From the NCBI GenBank assembly GCA_041483135.1, contig JBGPFE010000023.1, positions 1 through 57,119 of the forward strand: a stretch of DNA of 57,119 nt. Reading direction: 5' to 3'. The notes below the pieces were generated by a model that saw only the letters and a list, made by a program, of their open reading frames with translations, searched no databases and was not told the DNA's origin. This DNA comes from PALSA-1004 sp041483135 (GTDB taxonomy: Bacteria; Pseudomonadota; Gammaproteobacteria; Burkholderiales; SG8-41). The position numbers were made by a program, and so were the translations under genes. Positions 11,522 to 20,248 of this stretch are shown here, in pieces. Numbering within the stretch: the first letter of the stretch is position 1; every line of letters begins with the position of its first letter.

Positions 11522-12211
11522 ATGAACTCGGCATTCAGATCAGCGCTTGCAATAGCCGTCGGCTTGGCCGCGCTGCTTCCCGCTGTGACGATGGCGCAAG
11601 TCAACGGCAAGAATCAGGGTTATCTGGTTGACCAGAACTTCAATGTCGTGACCAGCGGCACCGGCCTGTGCTGGCGCACCAGCGACTGGACCCCGGCGCG
11701 CGCCGCTGCCGCTGAAGCCGTGAGACTTTGCGATCCGGATCTCGCGCCGAAATCCGCCCCGGCCCCGGCTCCGGTCGCCAAGCCCGCGCCGAAACCCGCC
11801 CCGGCTCCGGCCCCGGCCCCGGCTAAACTGCTGCCGCAGAAGATCAACTTCTCGGCTGACGCACTATTCGACTTCGACAAGTCCGACGTCAAGCCGGAAG
11901 GCAAGGCGATGCTTGACGACCTTACGCGCGTGCTGCAGGGCGCCAAGTACGAAGTGATCCTGGCGATCGGCCACACCGACCGCATCGGCTCCGCGGCCTA
12001 TAACCAGAAACTGTCCGTGCGCCGCGCCGAAGCCGTGAAGAAGTATCTGGTCGGTAAAGGCATCGAGCCCAACCGCATTTACGTGGAAGGCAAGGGCGAG
12101 ACCCAGCCGCTGACCAAGCCTGCGGACTGCAGGGGCAAGAAAGGCAAAGCGCTGATCGCCTGCCTGCAGCCTGACCGCCGCGTCGACGTCGAGGTTTCAG
12201 GCACCAAGTAA
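11522..12211 (+). CDS. OmpA-family outer membrane / peptidoglycan-associated protein
   Basis: 229 residues. A signal peptide (MNSAFRSALAIAVGLAALLP, cut after TMA) is followed by a short domain with a Cys pair (CWRTSDWTPARAAA, VRLCDPDL), then a Pro/Ala linker and an OmpA C-terminal domain from about residue 107. The peptidoglycan-binding motif region is ILAIGHTDRIGSAAYNQKLS with RRAEAVKKYL following. A Cys-containing insert (PADCRGKKGKALIACL) precedes the last strand, as in betaproteobacterial OmpA. AAGGAG at 11507-11512 supports the start. It lacks an eight-stranded beta-barrel domain, so it is more an OmpA-like tether than a porin. A paralogue follows at 12434. Confidence 0.88.
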   Translation: MNSAFRSALAIAVGLAALLPAVTMAQVNGKNQGYLVDQNFNVVTSGTGLCWRTSDWTPARAAAAEAVRLCDPDLAPKSAPAPAPVAKPAPKPAPAPAPAPAKLLPQKINFSADALFDFDKSDVKPEGKAMLDDLTRVLQGAKYEVILAIGHTDRIGSAAYNQKLSVRRAEAVKKYLVGKGIEPNRIYVEGKGETQPLTKPADCRGKKGKALIACLQPDRRVDVEVSGTK

Positions 12212-12294
12212 ACCCGCACAACCAGGGGACAGCCGCCCTGCCAGCGCAAGGCGTTTTTGTGTGTTGTATCGGCGCAACGCGGCTAGTGCAAATC

Positions 12295-12314
12295 TGTTAT
12301 GATTGAGGCATAAT
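12295..12314 (+). promoter_or_regulatory. Probable promoter of the second OmpA-like gene
   Basis: An extended -10, TGTTATGAT, occupies 12295-12303 and matches the extended -10 before the first paralogue. An alternative pair is GTGCAA at 12286-12291 and CATAAT at 12309-12314 with 17-nt spacing. No strong -35 fits the extended -10. Confidence 0.4.
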
Positions 12315-12433
12315 TTGCGTTATTCGACTGCCTGTGATATTAGTTGCGGGTGTTGATTCAGCGGGTTAAGTTCCACCAGTAATCAGGTAATCCGCGGTTC
12401 GTTTTGTTTTGCAGATCAGGAGGAGCAAAAATC

Positions 12434-13153
12434 ATGATTTCAGCATTGCGCAACATCCTCGCCGGCTTCGCTGTCGTAGCGGTATGCATGCCGGCCGCCA
12501 TGGCACAAGTCAACAGCAAGAACCAGGGTTATCTGATCTGGGGTGCCGATAGTGACGTAGTTACTGCGGTGGGCGGCACGGTTTGCGTGCGCACCAGCGA
12601 CTGGACCCCGGCGCGCGCTGCCGCCGCCGCTGCCTGTGTACAATGCACTCCTGACTTGTGCTCGAAAGCGGCGGCTGCTGCGGCCGCCGCGAAGGCTGCA
12701 GCTGCGGCGCCGAAGCCGGCCAAGCCGGAGATGATGAATGTCGAGCTCAAGATCGAGCTGCAAGGCATCGCATTCAACAAGACCGAGCTGACTGACGACA
12801 ACAAGAAAGAACTTGACGCCTTCATCACCAAGCAGGTCAAACCGCTGACTACTATCGGCGCCGTAATTATCACCGGCCACACTGACCGTATCGGCAGCGC
12901 CAAATACAACAAGAAGCTGTCCGAGAAGCGCGCGCTCTATGCCAAGGACTATGTAGTCGGCAAAGGCATCGACCAGAAACTGATCTTCTGGGAAGGCAAA
13001 GGCGAGAAACAGCCGATCCCGGTGACCAAGTTCTGCGAGAACAAGATGAAGCGCAAGCAGCTGATCGAGTGCCTGGCCCCGAACCGCCGCGTCACGGTGG
13101 AAGTCGTCGGTACCAAGCCGAAGCCTGCGCCCAAGCCCAAGCCCAAGCCGTAA
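12434..13153 (+). CDS. OmpA-family protein, tandem paralogue
   Basis: 239 residues, same plan as its neighbour: signal peptide ending AAMAQ, then QVNSKNQGYL and RTSDWTPARAAAAAACVQC, which match the first protein, then an Ala-rich linker (about residues 77-97) and the OmpA C-terminal domain with IITGHTDRIGSAKYNKKLS and the Cys insert FCENKMKRKQLIECL. The C terminus is a Lys-Pro repeat tail (PKPAPKPKPKPKP) absent from the first copy. AGGAGG near 12419 supports ATG 12434 over the ORF start at 12404. The pair looks like a tandem duplication with diverged linkers. Confidence 0.88.
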   Translation: MISALRNILAGFAVVAVCMPAAMAQVNSKNQGYLIWGADSDVVTAVGGTVCVRTSDWTPARAAAAAACVQCTPDLCSKAAAAAAAAKAAAAAPKPAKPEMMNVELKIELQGIAFNKTELTDDNKKELDAFITKQVKPLTTIGAVIITGHTDRIGSAKYNKKLSEKRALYAKDYVVGKGIDQKLIFWEGKGEKQPIPVTKFCENKMKRKQLIECLAPNRRVTVEVVGTKPKPAPKPKPKP

Positions 13154-13169
13154 GTCCGCCTCTCCTGAT

Positions 13170-13200
13170 AAAAAGCCCTGCTCCGGCAGGGCTTTTTTTT
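13170..13200 (+). terminator. Strong intrinsic terminator after the OmpA pair
   Basis: AGCCCTGC (13174-13181), loop TCCG, GCAGGGCT (13186-13193) and eight T residues to 13200. It begins about 20 nt after the stop codon, so the next gene needs its own start signal; a TTG inside the T-run is therefore not a credible start for mtaD. Confidence 0.92.
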
Positions 13201-13213
13201 GTATGCTGCACCC

Positions 13214-14542
13214 ATGGACTCCCCCCTCCAAGCCGTCGACACGGTAATCGAGGCGCGCTGGGTGATACCGGTCGAACCCGCGCGCAGCGTGCTGCCCGGG
13301 CACTCCGTTGTCGTCGATGGCGGTCGTATCGTCGCTGTGCTGCCGGCGGCCGAGGCCCGCGCCAAGTACAGCCCGCGCCGGCAAGTCGAATTAACCGAGC
13401 ACGCGCTGATCCCGGGACTCGTCAACCTGCATACCCACGCCGCGATGACGCTGATGCGCGGCCTGGCGGACGATCTCACCCTGATGGACTGGCTCAACCA
13501 TCACATCTGGCCGGCCGAGATGCGCCACGTATCGGAAGAGTTCGTATACGACGGCACGCGGCTCGCCTGCGCCGAGATGCTGCGCGGCGGCGTGACGTGC
13601 TTCAACGACATGTATTTTTTCCCGCGCGCGACGGCGCGTGCCGCGCTCGCAGCGCGCATGCGCGCAGCGGTGGGCCTGATCGTCATCGAGTTCCCGTCAC
13701 CGTACGCAGCCGACGCACAGGATTATCTGAACAAAGGGCTGGCGCTGCGTGACGAACTGCGTAACGAGCCGCTGCTCAGCTATTGCTTCGCGCCGCATGC
13801 GCCCTACACTGTCAGCGACAAAAGCCTGCGCCAGGTCGCGACCTACGCCGGCGAGCTCGACCTGCCGGTACACATGCACATCCACGAAACCCGCGATGAA
13901 ATCGAGCAAAGCCTGAAAAGCCACGGCATGCGTCCGCTCGCGCGATTGGGTGAGCTCGGGCTGCTCGGCCCGGGCCTGATTGCGGTCCACGCCATTCATC
14001 TCGAGCGCAGCGAGATCGACCTGCTCGCGCAGCACGGCTGCCACGTCGCACATTGCCCGTCGTCGAATCTCAAGCTCGCGAGCGGCCTTGCGCAAGTCTG
14101 CACGCTGCTCGCCAAAGGCGTCAACGTCGGGCTTGGCACCGACGGTGCAGCCAGCAATAATCGGCTCGACATGTTTTCTGAAATGCGTCTCGCGGCGTTG
14201 CTTGCCAAAGGCGTGAGCAATGACGCCACCGCGCTTCCGGCATGGCAGACGCTCGAACTGGCGACGCAGCGCCCGGCGCGCGCACTCGGCCTCGATGACA
14301 GGATCGGCACATTGCAGCCCGGGAAATGCGCCGACATCACTGCGGTGCGGCTGGCTGGAGTCGAACTCGCGCCATGCTATGACCCGCTGTCGCATTTGGT
14401 CTACGCCGCCGGGCGCGAGCACGTCAGCCACGTCTGGGTCAACGGGGAACTCGTAGTCGACAACGGCAATCTGACCACTATCGATGCGCGCGAAGTCGAA
14501 GCCAGAGCTGCATTCTGGCATGACCGTATCGAACCATCATGA
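13214..14542 (+). CDS. mtaD: TRZ/ATZ-family amidohydrolase, likely 5-methylthioadenosine / S-adenosylhomocysteine deaminase
   Basis: 442 residues. The metal-binding motif VNLHTHAAMTLMRG is near residue 65-78, HMHIHETRDEIEQ gives the third histidine, VAHCPSSNLKLASG follows, and LGTDGAASNNRLDMF carries the catalytic aspartate. These fit the subgroup that deaminates methylthioadenosine or S-adenosylhomocysteine to inosyl forms; other substrates of the broader family cannot be excluded. ATG 13214 lies just beyond the terminator. Its stop overlaps the ubiG start as ATGA, so the two are translationally coupled; linkage to ubiG would fit disposal of SAH formed by the methyltransferase, which is inference. 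Confidence 0.88.
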   Translation: MDSPLQAVDTVIEARWVIPVEPARSVLPGHSVVVDGGRIVAVLPAAEARAKYSPRRQVELTEHALIPGLVNLHTHAAMTLMRGLADDLTLMDWLNHHIWPAEMRHVSEEFVYDGTRLACAEMLRGGVTCFNDMYFFPRATARAALAARMRAAVGLIVIEFPSPYAADAQDYLNKGLALRDELRNEPLLSYCFAPHAPYTVSDKSLRQVATYAGELDLPVHMHIHETRDEIEQSLKSHGMRPLARLGELGLLGPGLIAVHAIHLERSEIDLLAQHGCHVAHCPSSNLKLASGLAQVCTLLAKGVNVGLGTDGAASNNRLDMFSEMRLAALLAKGVSNDATALPAWQTLELATQRPARALGLDDRIGTLQPGKCADITAVRLAGVELAPCYDPLSHLVYAAGREHVSHVWVNGELVVDNGNLTTIDAREVEARAAFWHDRIEPS

Positions 14543-15237
14543 CGATCAACGTAGATCCCGCCGAAATCGCCAAATTCAGCGAGCTCGCGCACCGCTGGTG
14601 GGACCCCGGAGCCGAATTCAAGCCGCTGCACGATATCAACCCGCTGCGGCTCGACTACATCGACGGCTTCGTCCGACTGCGTGGCAAAACGGTACTCGAC
14701 GTCGGCTGCGGCGGCGGCATTCTTGCCGAAAGCATGGCCCAGCGCGGCGCGCGGGTTACCGGCATCGATCTTGCCGACAAGCCGCTCAAGGTCGCGCAAC
14801 TGCACCTGCTGGAAAGCGGCAACCAGGTCGAATACCGCAACGTTGCGGCCGAAAATCTTGCGCGCGAGCTGCCGCACCACTTCGACGTCGTCACCTGCAT
14901 GGAGCTGCTCGAGCATGTGCCCGATCCTGCGAGCACCGTTGATGCCTGCGCCGTGCTCGCGAAACCCGGCGGCCATGTTATTTTTTCGACCATCAACCGC
15001 AATCCGAAGTCGTATCTGTTCGCGGTCATCGGCGCCGAATATGTGCTGCGGCTGCTGCCGCGCGGCACGCACAGTTATGCCAAGTTCATCAAGCCGTCCG
15101 AACTCGCAGCGTATTGCCGCCAGGCCGGCCTCGACGTGAGCCAGGTGATCGGCATGACGTATAACCCGCTGACCCGGGTCTACGCGCTGGGGCAGGACAC
15201 CGATGTTAACTACATCGTCCACTGTCGTGCACAATAG
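14539..15237 (+). CDS. ubiG: Ubiquinone biosynthesis O-methyltransferase
   Basis: 232 residues. UbiG carries out both O-methylations of ubiquinone synthesis using SAM. It opens with the family block AKFSELAHRWWDPGAEFKPL and INPLRLDYI, followed by SAM motif I VLDVGCGGGILAESMA, the acidic GIDLADKPL, VVTCMELLEHVPDP and the C-terminal GMTYNPLTRVYALG. It overlaps mtaD by 4 bp and precedes gph, the usual betaproteobacterial order. Confidence 0.96.
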   Translation: MTINVDPAEIAKFSELAHRWWDPGAEFKPLHDINPLRLDYIDGFVRLRGKTVLDVGCGGGILAESMAQRGARVTGIDLADKPLKVAQLHLLESGNQVEYRNVAAENLARELPHHFDVVTCMELLEHVPDPASTVDACAVLAKPGGHVIFSTINRNPKSYLFAVIGAEYVLRLLPRGTHSYAKFIKPSELAAYCRQAGLDVSQVIGMTYNPLTRVYALGQDTDVNYIVHCRAQ

Positions 15238-15239
15238 CA

Positions 15240-15314
15240 CTCAGCGATCAGCTGTCAGCTGTCAGCAAAACCGGGGCTCTGCGCTTCAAGCTGAAAGCTG
15301 AATGCTGATAGCTC
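15240..15314. repeat. Inverted-arm intergenic element, family D (TCAGCTG core)
   Basis: Left arm about 15240-15266 repeats a 7-nt unit (TCAGCTGTCAGCTGTCAGC); right arm about 15294-15314 (AAGCTGAAAGCTGAATGCTG) reads as its imperfect reverse complement. It occupies the ubiG-gph gap up to 6 nt before the gph ATG. Confidence 0.65.
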
Positions 15315-15319
15315 ACAGA

Positions 15320-15964
15320 ATGATCAAGGCAGTTCTCTTCGATCTCGACGGCACGCTCGCTGACACGGCGCCCGATCTCGGCTACACGATCAACTGCATG
15401 CGCGAGGCGCGAGGTCTGCCCGCGTTGCCGCTTGCAGCAACCCGCCCCGTCACCTCGCTGGGGGCGCGCGGCATGCTCGGCGTCGGCCTAGACGTGATGC
15501 CCGGGCACCCCGATTACCATGCGCTGCGCGAGGAGTTTCTCGACATTTACGCAAAGAACCTGTGCCGTGAGACAAAGCTGTTCGCCGGCATGGCGGAGCT
15601 GCTCGACGAGCTCGAACGCCGCAACGTGCTGTGGGGCGTGGTGACCAACAAAGCCGAGCGCTACACTCATCCGCTGCTTGAACTGCTCGGCGTGCATCAC
15701 CGCACGGCATGCATCGTCGGCGGCGACACCACCGGCAAGATCAAGCCCGACCCCGCCCCGCTGCTTGCCGCAGCCGAGCGCATCGGCATCGCGCCCCAAT
15801 ATTGCCTTTATCTCGGCGACGACCGGCGCGACGTCGAGGCCGGCCGCGCCGCCGGCATGAAAGCGGTGGTCGCCGGGTTCGGCTATCTCAACGGCAACGA
15901 TCCCGAAACATGGGGCGCTGATGCCATGATCGATCAGCCGCTGGATTTGCTCAGATATCTCTGA
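15320..15964 (+). CDS. gph: HAD-family phosphoglycolate phosphatase
   Basis: 214 residues. It is expected to hydrolyse 2-phosphoglycolate, a product of DNA repair. HAD motif I is DLDGTLADT with the nucleophile aspartate, motif II is VVTNKAERYTH, motif III lysine lies in GKIKPDPAPLL and motif IV is LGDDRRDVEAGRAAG. A cap domain separates motifs I and II. ATG 15320 gives the standard start MIKAVLFDLDGT; an ATG at 15302 lies inside the family D repeat and is less likely. No good ribosome-binding site is visible because the repeat runs up to the start. Confidence 0.9.
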   Translation: MIKAVLFDLDGTLADTAPDLGYTINCMREARGLPALPLAATRPVTSLGARGMLGVGLDVMPGHPDYHALREEFLDIYAKNLCRETKLFAGMAELLDELERRNVLWGVVTNKAERYTHPLLELLGVHHRTACIVGGDTTGKIKPDPAPLLAAAERIGIAPQYCLYLGDDRRDVEAGRAAGMKAVVAGFGYLNGNDPETWGADAMIDQPLDLLRYL

Positions 15965-16104
15965 GCAGGATCGAGGAATGAAGATCGAGAAAATCATTGA
16001 ATTTCTCCGCCGCGCCCACATATGAGATAATGAACACGTCACCGGATTTCTCTGGTTTCGGGGTTGTTTCAATCTTCAATCTCCGCTACTCGATCCTGAA
16101 TTCC

Positions 16105-16467
16105 GGGGGCGACTTGGCTTCGACGTGGGTTGCGAAGCAGTTCAGGGCATACCGAGGCCCAGCTACCTCGTAAATACAACTGGATCGCTATAAACGCGAA
16201 CGACGATAGTTACGCTCTAGCCGCTTAATACCGGCCGGACTCTGCCCCGGTTTTCTCATGGACCGGCTGGCGCAAGCCAGAGCAGAGTCATACACATGAG
16301 ATCGTGCCGTGCAGGGTCGCTTTGCACGGCATCAAATCCAAGGCGACTCGCCGCGTGCCAGCCTGCCGGTTGGCGTGCCCGCGGCCAAATCAAATAACCA
16401 GGCTAAGTATGTAGAACTGGCTGTGTAGGACTTGCGGACGCGGGTTCGATTCCCGCCGCCTCCACCA
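16105..16467 (+). ncRNA. ssrA: Transfer-messenger RNA
   Basis: The 5' end GGGGGCGACTTGGCTTCGACG and the 3' end CGGGTTCGATTCCCGCCGCC then TCCACCA form the tRNA-Ala-like half, with the acceptor stem pairing GGGGGCG to CGCCTCC. The tag reading frame starts at 16196 (GCG AAC GAC GAT...) and encodes ANDDSYALAA followed by TAA at 16226-16228. The pseudoknot-rich middle is GC-rich. tmRNA with SmpB rescues stalled ribosomes and marks the unfinished proteins for proteolysis through the terminal ALAA. Length, 363 nt, is normal. Confidence 0.97.
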
Positions 16468-16504
16468 AACAGAATGGCCACCCCTGCGGTGGCCATTCTG
16501 TTTA
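16467..16504. terminator. Bidirectional terminator between ssrA and efp
   Basis: AAACAGAATGGCCACC (16467-16482) and GGTGGCCATTCTGTTT (16488-16503) form a perfect 16-bp stem around a 5-nt loop. It starts on the last base of the CCA end of ssrA and ends 17 nt from the efp stop, so it can serve both converging transcripts. Confidence 0.88.
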
Positions 16505-16520
16505 AAAGGCACGCCAGCCG

Positions 16521-17072
16521 TCAAACGCGACGCCGATACTCGCCAGTCCGTGTATCGATTTCGATCTTGTCACCGGTGGCGCAAAATAACGGGACCTGCA
16601 CGATGAATCCCGTCTTGAGCTTCGCGGGCTTCAACACCTTGCCGGAAGTGTCGCCGCGCACTGCGGGTTCGGTCGCGATTTCGCGTTCAACCGATTGCGG
16701 AATCTCGACCGCAATCGCACGCTCCTGATACAGCACGAGCTCGCCCGGCATGCCTTCTTCGAGATAGTTGAGCGCTTCGCCCAGATTGCCTTTTTCGATT
16801 TCATACTGGTTGAATTCGGCATCCATGAACACATACATGGGAGCTGCATAGTACGAATAGGTCACTTCCTTGCGCTCGAGCACGACCAGGTCGAATTTGT
16901 CGTCGGCGCGATACACGTTCTCGCTCGGGGCTCCCGTGAGAAGGTTGCGCATTTTCATCCTGACGACCGACGCGTTGCGACCGGACTTCGAAAACTCGGC
17001 TTTTTGCACCACCATCGGGTCCTTGCCGAGCATGATGACGTTACCGGCCCTGACTTCCTGTGCGATTTTCAT
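16521..17072 (-). CDS. efp: Translation elongation factor P, Arg32 type
   Basis: 183 residues with the three beta-barrel domains of EF-P, which relieves ribosome stalling at polyproline. The tip residue modified for activity is Arg32, seen in FSKSGRNASVV, rather than lysine. Arg32 EF-Ps are rhamnosylated by EarP, whose gene lies directly upstream on the same strand. The C-terminal OB domain has the signature GDKIEIDTRTGEYRRRV. Polyproline-rich OmpA-like proteins in this window are the kind of product that depends on EF-P. Confidence 0.97.
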   Translation of the reverse strand: MKIAQEVRAGNVIMLGKDPMVVQKAEFSKSGRNASVVRMKMRNLLTGAPSENVYRADDKFDLVVLERKEVTYSYYAAPMYVFMDAEFNQYEIEKGNLGEALNYLEEGMPGELVLYQERAIAVEIPQSVEREIATEPAVRGDTSGKVLKPAKLKTGFIVQVPLFCATGDKIEIDTRTGEYRRRV

Positions 17073-17106
17073 ATGATTCGTCCTGCTGTATAGGCTGAAA
17101 AGTCGG

Positions 17107-18249
17107 CTATTCTAGCCGATCTTCACAGAATTTTGCCAGTTCGATCGCGAGGTTCCCGCCGGATGCGAGGCGTTCCGCCCAATCCCGGGCCTGGGCCGCG
17201 AGTGCCTTTCGATGGAAGCACAGCACGGCCCAGTCCCGGCCGACATCCGTAGATTCGCGGTTCCACGCCTCGGTCATAACACAATAGGCCGAACGAATAT
17301 CGGGTACCAGCGCGCTCGAATAACGCTCGAGGAAGGCCGATATTTTCCTCAAATGCGCATTCTCTTTTTGGGGATATGCCTGCCAGATCAACGGGCGCGC
17401 TGCAAACTGCGCACGCACGAACGAGTCCTCGCCGCGCACGAAATTCATATCGCACGCCCATAGCAACCGGTCATATTGGTCCAGTTCGATGAACGGAATC
17501 GCCTGGATCACGAGACGGCCCAGCCTGACGCCCAGGCCCGGCACGACTGATCGGCCTGTGATGCGCGAAAGCTGTGCGAGCGCCGCGCCTTCAGGCACGA
17601 CACAGACGACAGGCAGCGAATCGGTGCGCCACGCCTCGACCAGCGAGGGAAGCGCGGCATTGTCATAGCAAAAAAGCGATACGCGCAACGCTTCACCGTC
17701 CGGAGGTGCGATGCCGAGCGAACGCCAGAATGCTGCGATCGCCGCGGGATCGCTCTGGAATGCATCGCGCGTCCGCACCAAACCGCTCTCCATGAGCAAT
17801 CCACCGGTCACGGACGTAAAGCCGGGAAAGAAAAAATATTTGACCAGCGGAAGACTCGGGTGCGGCGACGGTAGTTTATGGCATCCCTCAACCCAATTCT
17901 CGGCGCTCAGATACTCGAGATTTATCCATACCGGGTGCGGCGATCGCGACGCCATCGCTTCGATGCAGACATCGGGAAGATGCGCGCCGAACCCCTCGAT
18001 GACGATGTCCGCCGGCGCAACCTGCGGAAACGGTGTGTTCCAGTATCTGATCTCGACCCCGCCGACCTGCTGTGATGTGCGCACGGGATCCACGGCATGG
18101 CAGATACGATGGAAACTCGCCAGGTCATCCACCCACAACCGCACGGACTGGCCCAGCTCAGACGAGAGTTGACGCGCAAGGCGCCAGCACACGCCGATGT
18201 CGCCGAAATTATCGACGACCGAGCAAAAAATGTCCCAGGTGCGTGGCAT
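17107..18249 (-). CDS. earP: EF-P arginine rhamnosyltransferase
   Basis: 380 residues. EarP attaches rhamnose from dTDP-rhamnose to Arg32 of EF-P. The N-terminal signature WDIFCSVVDNFGDIGVCWRL contains the two conserved aspartates of the acceptor site; the C-terminal nucleotide-sugar half includes FVRGEDSFVRAQFAARPLIW and YPQKENAHLRK. The gene is 34 bp upstream of efp in the same direction, the classical arrangement. Confidence 0.95.
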   Translation of the reverse strand: MPRTWDIFCSVVDNFGDIGVCWRLARQLSSELGQSVRLWVDDLASFHRICHAVDPVRTSQQVGGVEIRYWNTPFPQVAPADIVIEGFGAHLPDVCIEAMASRSPHPVWINLEYLSAENWVEGCHKLPSPHPSLPLVKYFFFPGFTSVTGGLLMESGLVRTRDAFQSDPAAIAAFWRSLGIAPPDGEALRVSLFCYDNAALPSLVEAWRTDSLPVVCVVPEGAALAQLSRITGRSVVPGLGVRLGRLVIQAIPFIELDQYDRLLWACDMNFVRGEDSFVRAQFAARPLIWQAYPQKENAHLRKISAFLERYSSALVPDIRSAYCVMTEAWNRESTDVGRDWAVLCFHRKALAAQARDWAERLASGGNLAIELAKFCEDRLE

Positions 18250-18320
18250 GGAGATAGTGCTCGTCGAATGTCGGCAGCGGGACGCGCTCTAGATCGGTCG
18301 TCCGAATGGCAGTCGCGGCA

Positions 18321-18944
18321 TCATTCGCGAGATTGTGCGGCGCCCGGATCAGCCGCGCCGTAAACCAGTTCGCGCACATGCTGATGCCGCGGCGGCGCTG
18401 CCGGATCGATGCGCACCAGCCGGATGCCCGCCGTCCGCAGGCAATCCTCGGCAAAGCGCGAGTTCCCGGCTTGCGTTGCATCCGCTGCATTGTTGATGAT
18501 TACTGCGGCGATCACATCAAGCTGTTTCGTGCAGACCACCAGGTCCAGCCGCTGTTGCGCAAGTTTCCGCGCCATTTGCTCGCGCTCATAGCCCCGCGTC
18601 ACCGGCGCGATATCAATCACATCGGCCAGCGTGAGGCCGGCGAATATTTCGTGGTCGGGCAAGCCGGTCCTGAAGACGTAGTAGAGCAACGCCCCGGCTG
18701 GCGGCAGCAGGCGCTGCTTTTTACTTAACCCGGTAACCGGTGCCGGAGCGGCCAGCACGGGGGCGGCGGGCGCTGCCGCACCGCCCGCTATGACCGCAAC
18801 TGGATTGGGATTCGCTTTGAGGTCCGAGAGCAACACGGCGAGCTGTTTGGCGCGCTCGGCTCCGCGCTCCCGCTGCTTCCTGTTGTATGTCCAGATGACG
18901 CCCGCCAGCAGCGCAACCCAGATCAGGCCGATGACATACCACAT
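18321..18944 (-). CDS. DUF2726-domain membrane-anchored protein
   Basis: 207 residues. A single N-terminal membrane segment (VIGLIWVALLAGVIW) is followed by charged sequence and an Ala/Pro-rich linker, then a DUF2726 domain of restriction-endonuclease-like fold from about residue 75 (KKQRLLPPAGALLYYVFRTG, LDLVVCTKQLDVIAAVIIN, GIRLVRIDP). The domain's function is not known; related folds bind or cut nucleic acid, but no clear catalytic set can be asserted. It lies upstream of earP on the same strand with a 71-bp gap. Confidence 0.75.
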   Translation of the reverse strand: MWYVIGLIWVALLAGVIWTYNRKQRERGAERAKQLAVLLSDLKANPNPVAVIAGGAAAPAAPVLAAPAPVTGLSKKQRLLPPAGALLYYVFRTGLPDHEIFAGLTLADVIDIAPVTRGYEREQMARKLAQQRLDLVVCTKQLDVIAAVIINNAADATQAGNSRFAEDCLRTAGIRLVRIDPAAPPRHQHVRELVYGAADPGAAQSRE

Positions 18945-18986
18945 ACGGCGAGTCCCGGTAAAAACAACGGACGCCGCGTGTCGGCG

Positions 18987-20228
18987 TCAGCTTTCCGCAG
19001 CGACTTTGGCGCTATCAAGCAACTTGAGCCCGGCCTTCGGACTGCTGGCGGCGTGCCCCATCATCGACTCTGGCAGTACCAGGTAGTCGCGGTTGAGTTC
19101 CGCGATGCCGCGGCACCCCAGCAATGCAAGCACGCGGTCGATTTCCTCGCGGAATATCCCGATCGCACGCGCGGCGCCCGCCTTCCCGCCCGCCGCAGTG
19201 CCATATAATGTCGAGCGACCGATCAGCACGGTTTTGGCGCCGAGCGCGAGTGCCTTGACCACGTCGCTGCCGCGCCGGAAGCCGCTGTCGACGATCACGG
19301 AGATGCGTTTACCGGCAGCATCGACGATTTCCGGCAGAACCTCGATCGGCGCCATCGAGCTGTCGAGATTGCGGCCACCATGATTGGACACGATGACTCC
19401 GTCCGCACCGCAGTCGGCGGCCAGTACCGCGTCCTGCGGATGCAGTATCCCTTTCACGATCAGCGTATGCGGCCACATTTTACGCAACGCGCGCAGATCC
19501 TCCCAGTTCAGCGAATCATTCTTCATCATCGATCGGCCCATCGGCTGCGCGGTGATCCTGTTCCTCAGCTCGCTCGGATAGTTCTCATAGCGCGGCATGC
19601 CGGTGGTGAGCAGGTAGCGCGTAAGCACCCCGAGCAGCCAGCGCGGATGCATCAGCACGTCGGTCACGTTGCGCGGGCTGAACGAGAAAGGGATGGTGAA
19701 GCCATTGCGCAGGTTGTACTCGCGATTGCCGGAGACCGCGCCGTCCACGGTCACCACAAGCGCCTCGTAACCCGCGGCCTTGGCGCGCTCGACCAGCTTG
19801 TGCGACAGCGAGCGGTCGGGCCACATATAAAGTTGGAACCACAGCCTGCCGCCCGCCTGCTCGGCGACCGTCTCCATCGCCGTCATCGAGCCGGTGGCGA
19901 GCGTGAACGGGATACCGGCCGCCGCGGCCGCACGCGCCAGCTCAATCTCGCCGTGATACCACATCAAACCGGCGGTGCCGGTCGGCGCGATCGCGATCGG
20001 CATCTTGTGCTTATGCCCGAACAGCGTGATTTCCTGGCTGCGCCCCGAAACGTCCACCAGCGTGTGCGGTTTTAGCTTGATGCGTTCGAATGCCGCACGG
20101 TTGTTGCGCAGCGCGACCTCGTCCTCGCTTCCGCGGTCGACGAACTCGAAAATTCCCTTCGGCAATCTGCGCTGCGCTATCTCGCGCAGATCGAAAATGT
20201 TGTAAGCCCCCAGCGATTTATCTTTCAT
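18987..20228 (-). CDS. FMN-dependent alpha-hydroxy acid oxidase / dehydrogenase (LldD / mandelate dehydrogenase type)
   Basis: 413 residues. The family oxidises L-2-hydroxy acids such as lactate or mandelate. Blocks seen are YNIFDLREIAQRRLPKGIFE, PIAIAPTGTAGLMWYHGE, WFQLYMWPDRS, VVTVDGAVSGNREYNLRNGF, VKGILHPQDAVLAADCGADG and the active-site SNHGGRNLD with catalytic His, then DSGFRRGSDVVKALALGA. An insert after NGFT is compatible with a membrane-associated dehydrogenase. The exact substrate cannot be set from the sequence. Neighbours do not include lactate permease or regulator genes. Confidence 0.85.
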   Translation of the reverse strand: MKDKSLGAYNIFDLREIAQRRLPKGIFEFVDRGSEDEVALRNNRAAFERIKLKPHTLVDVSGRSQEITLFGHKHKMPIAIAPTGTAGLMWYHGEIELARAAAAAGIPFTLATGSMTAMETVAEQAGGRLWFQLYMWPDRSLSHKLVERAKAAGYEALVVTVDGAVSGNREYNLRNGFTIPFSFSPRNVTDVLMHPRWLLGVLTRYLLTTGMPRYENYPSELRNRITAQPMGRSMMKNDSLNWEDLRALRKMWPHTLIVKGILHPQDAVLAADCGADGVIVSNHGGRNLDSSMAPIEVLPEIVDAAGKRISVIVDSGFRRGSDVVKALALGAKTVLIGRSTLYGTAAGGKAGAARAIGIFREEIDRVLALLGCRGIAELNRDYLVLPESMMGHAASSPKAGLKLLDSAKVAAES

Positions 20229-20248
20229 GTCCGTCCTTTGGATGATTT

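Noticed and set aside
15997..16031. TTGAAT and GATAAT as the ssrA promoter
   Set aside because: Spacing is 23 nt and the -10 is about 75 nt from the mature RNA end, so it is not a convincing promoter.
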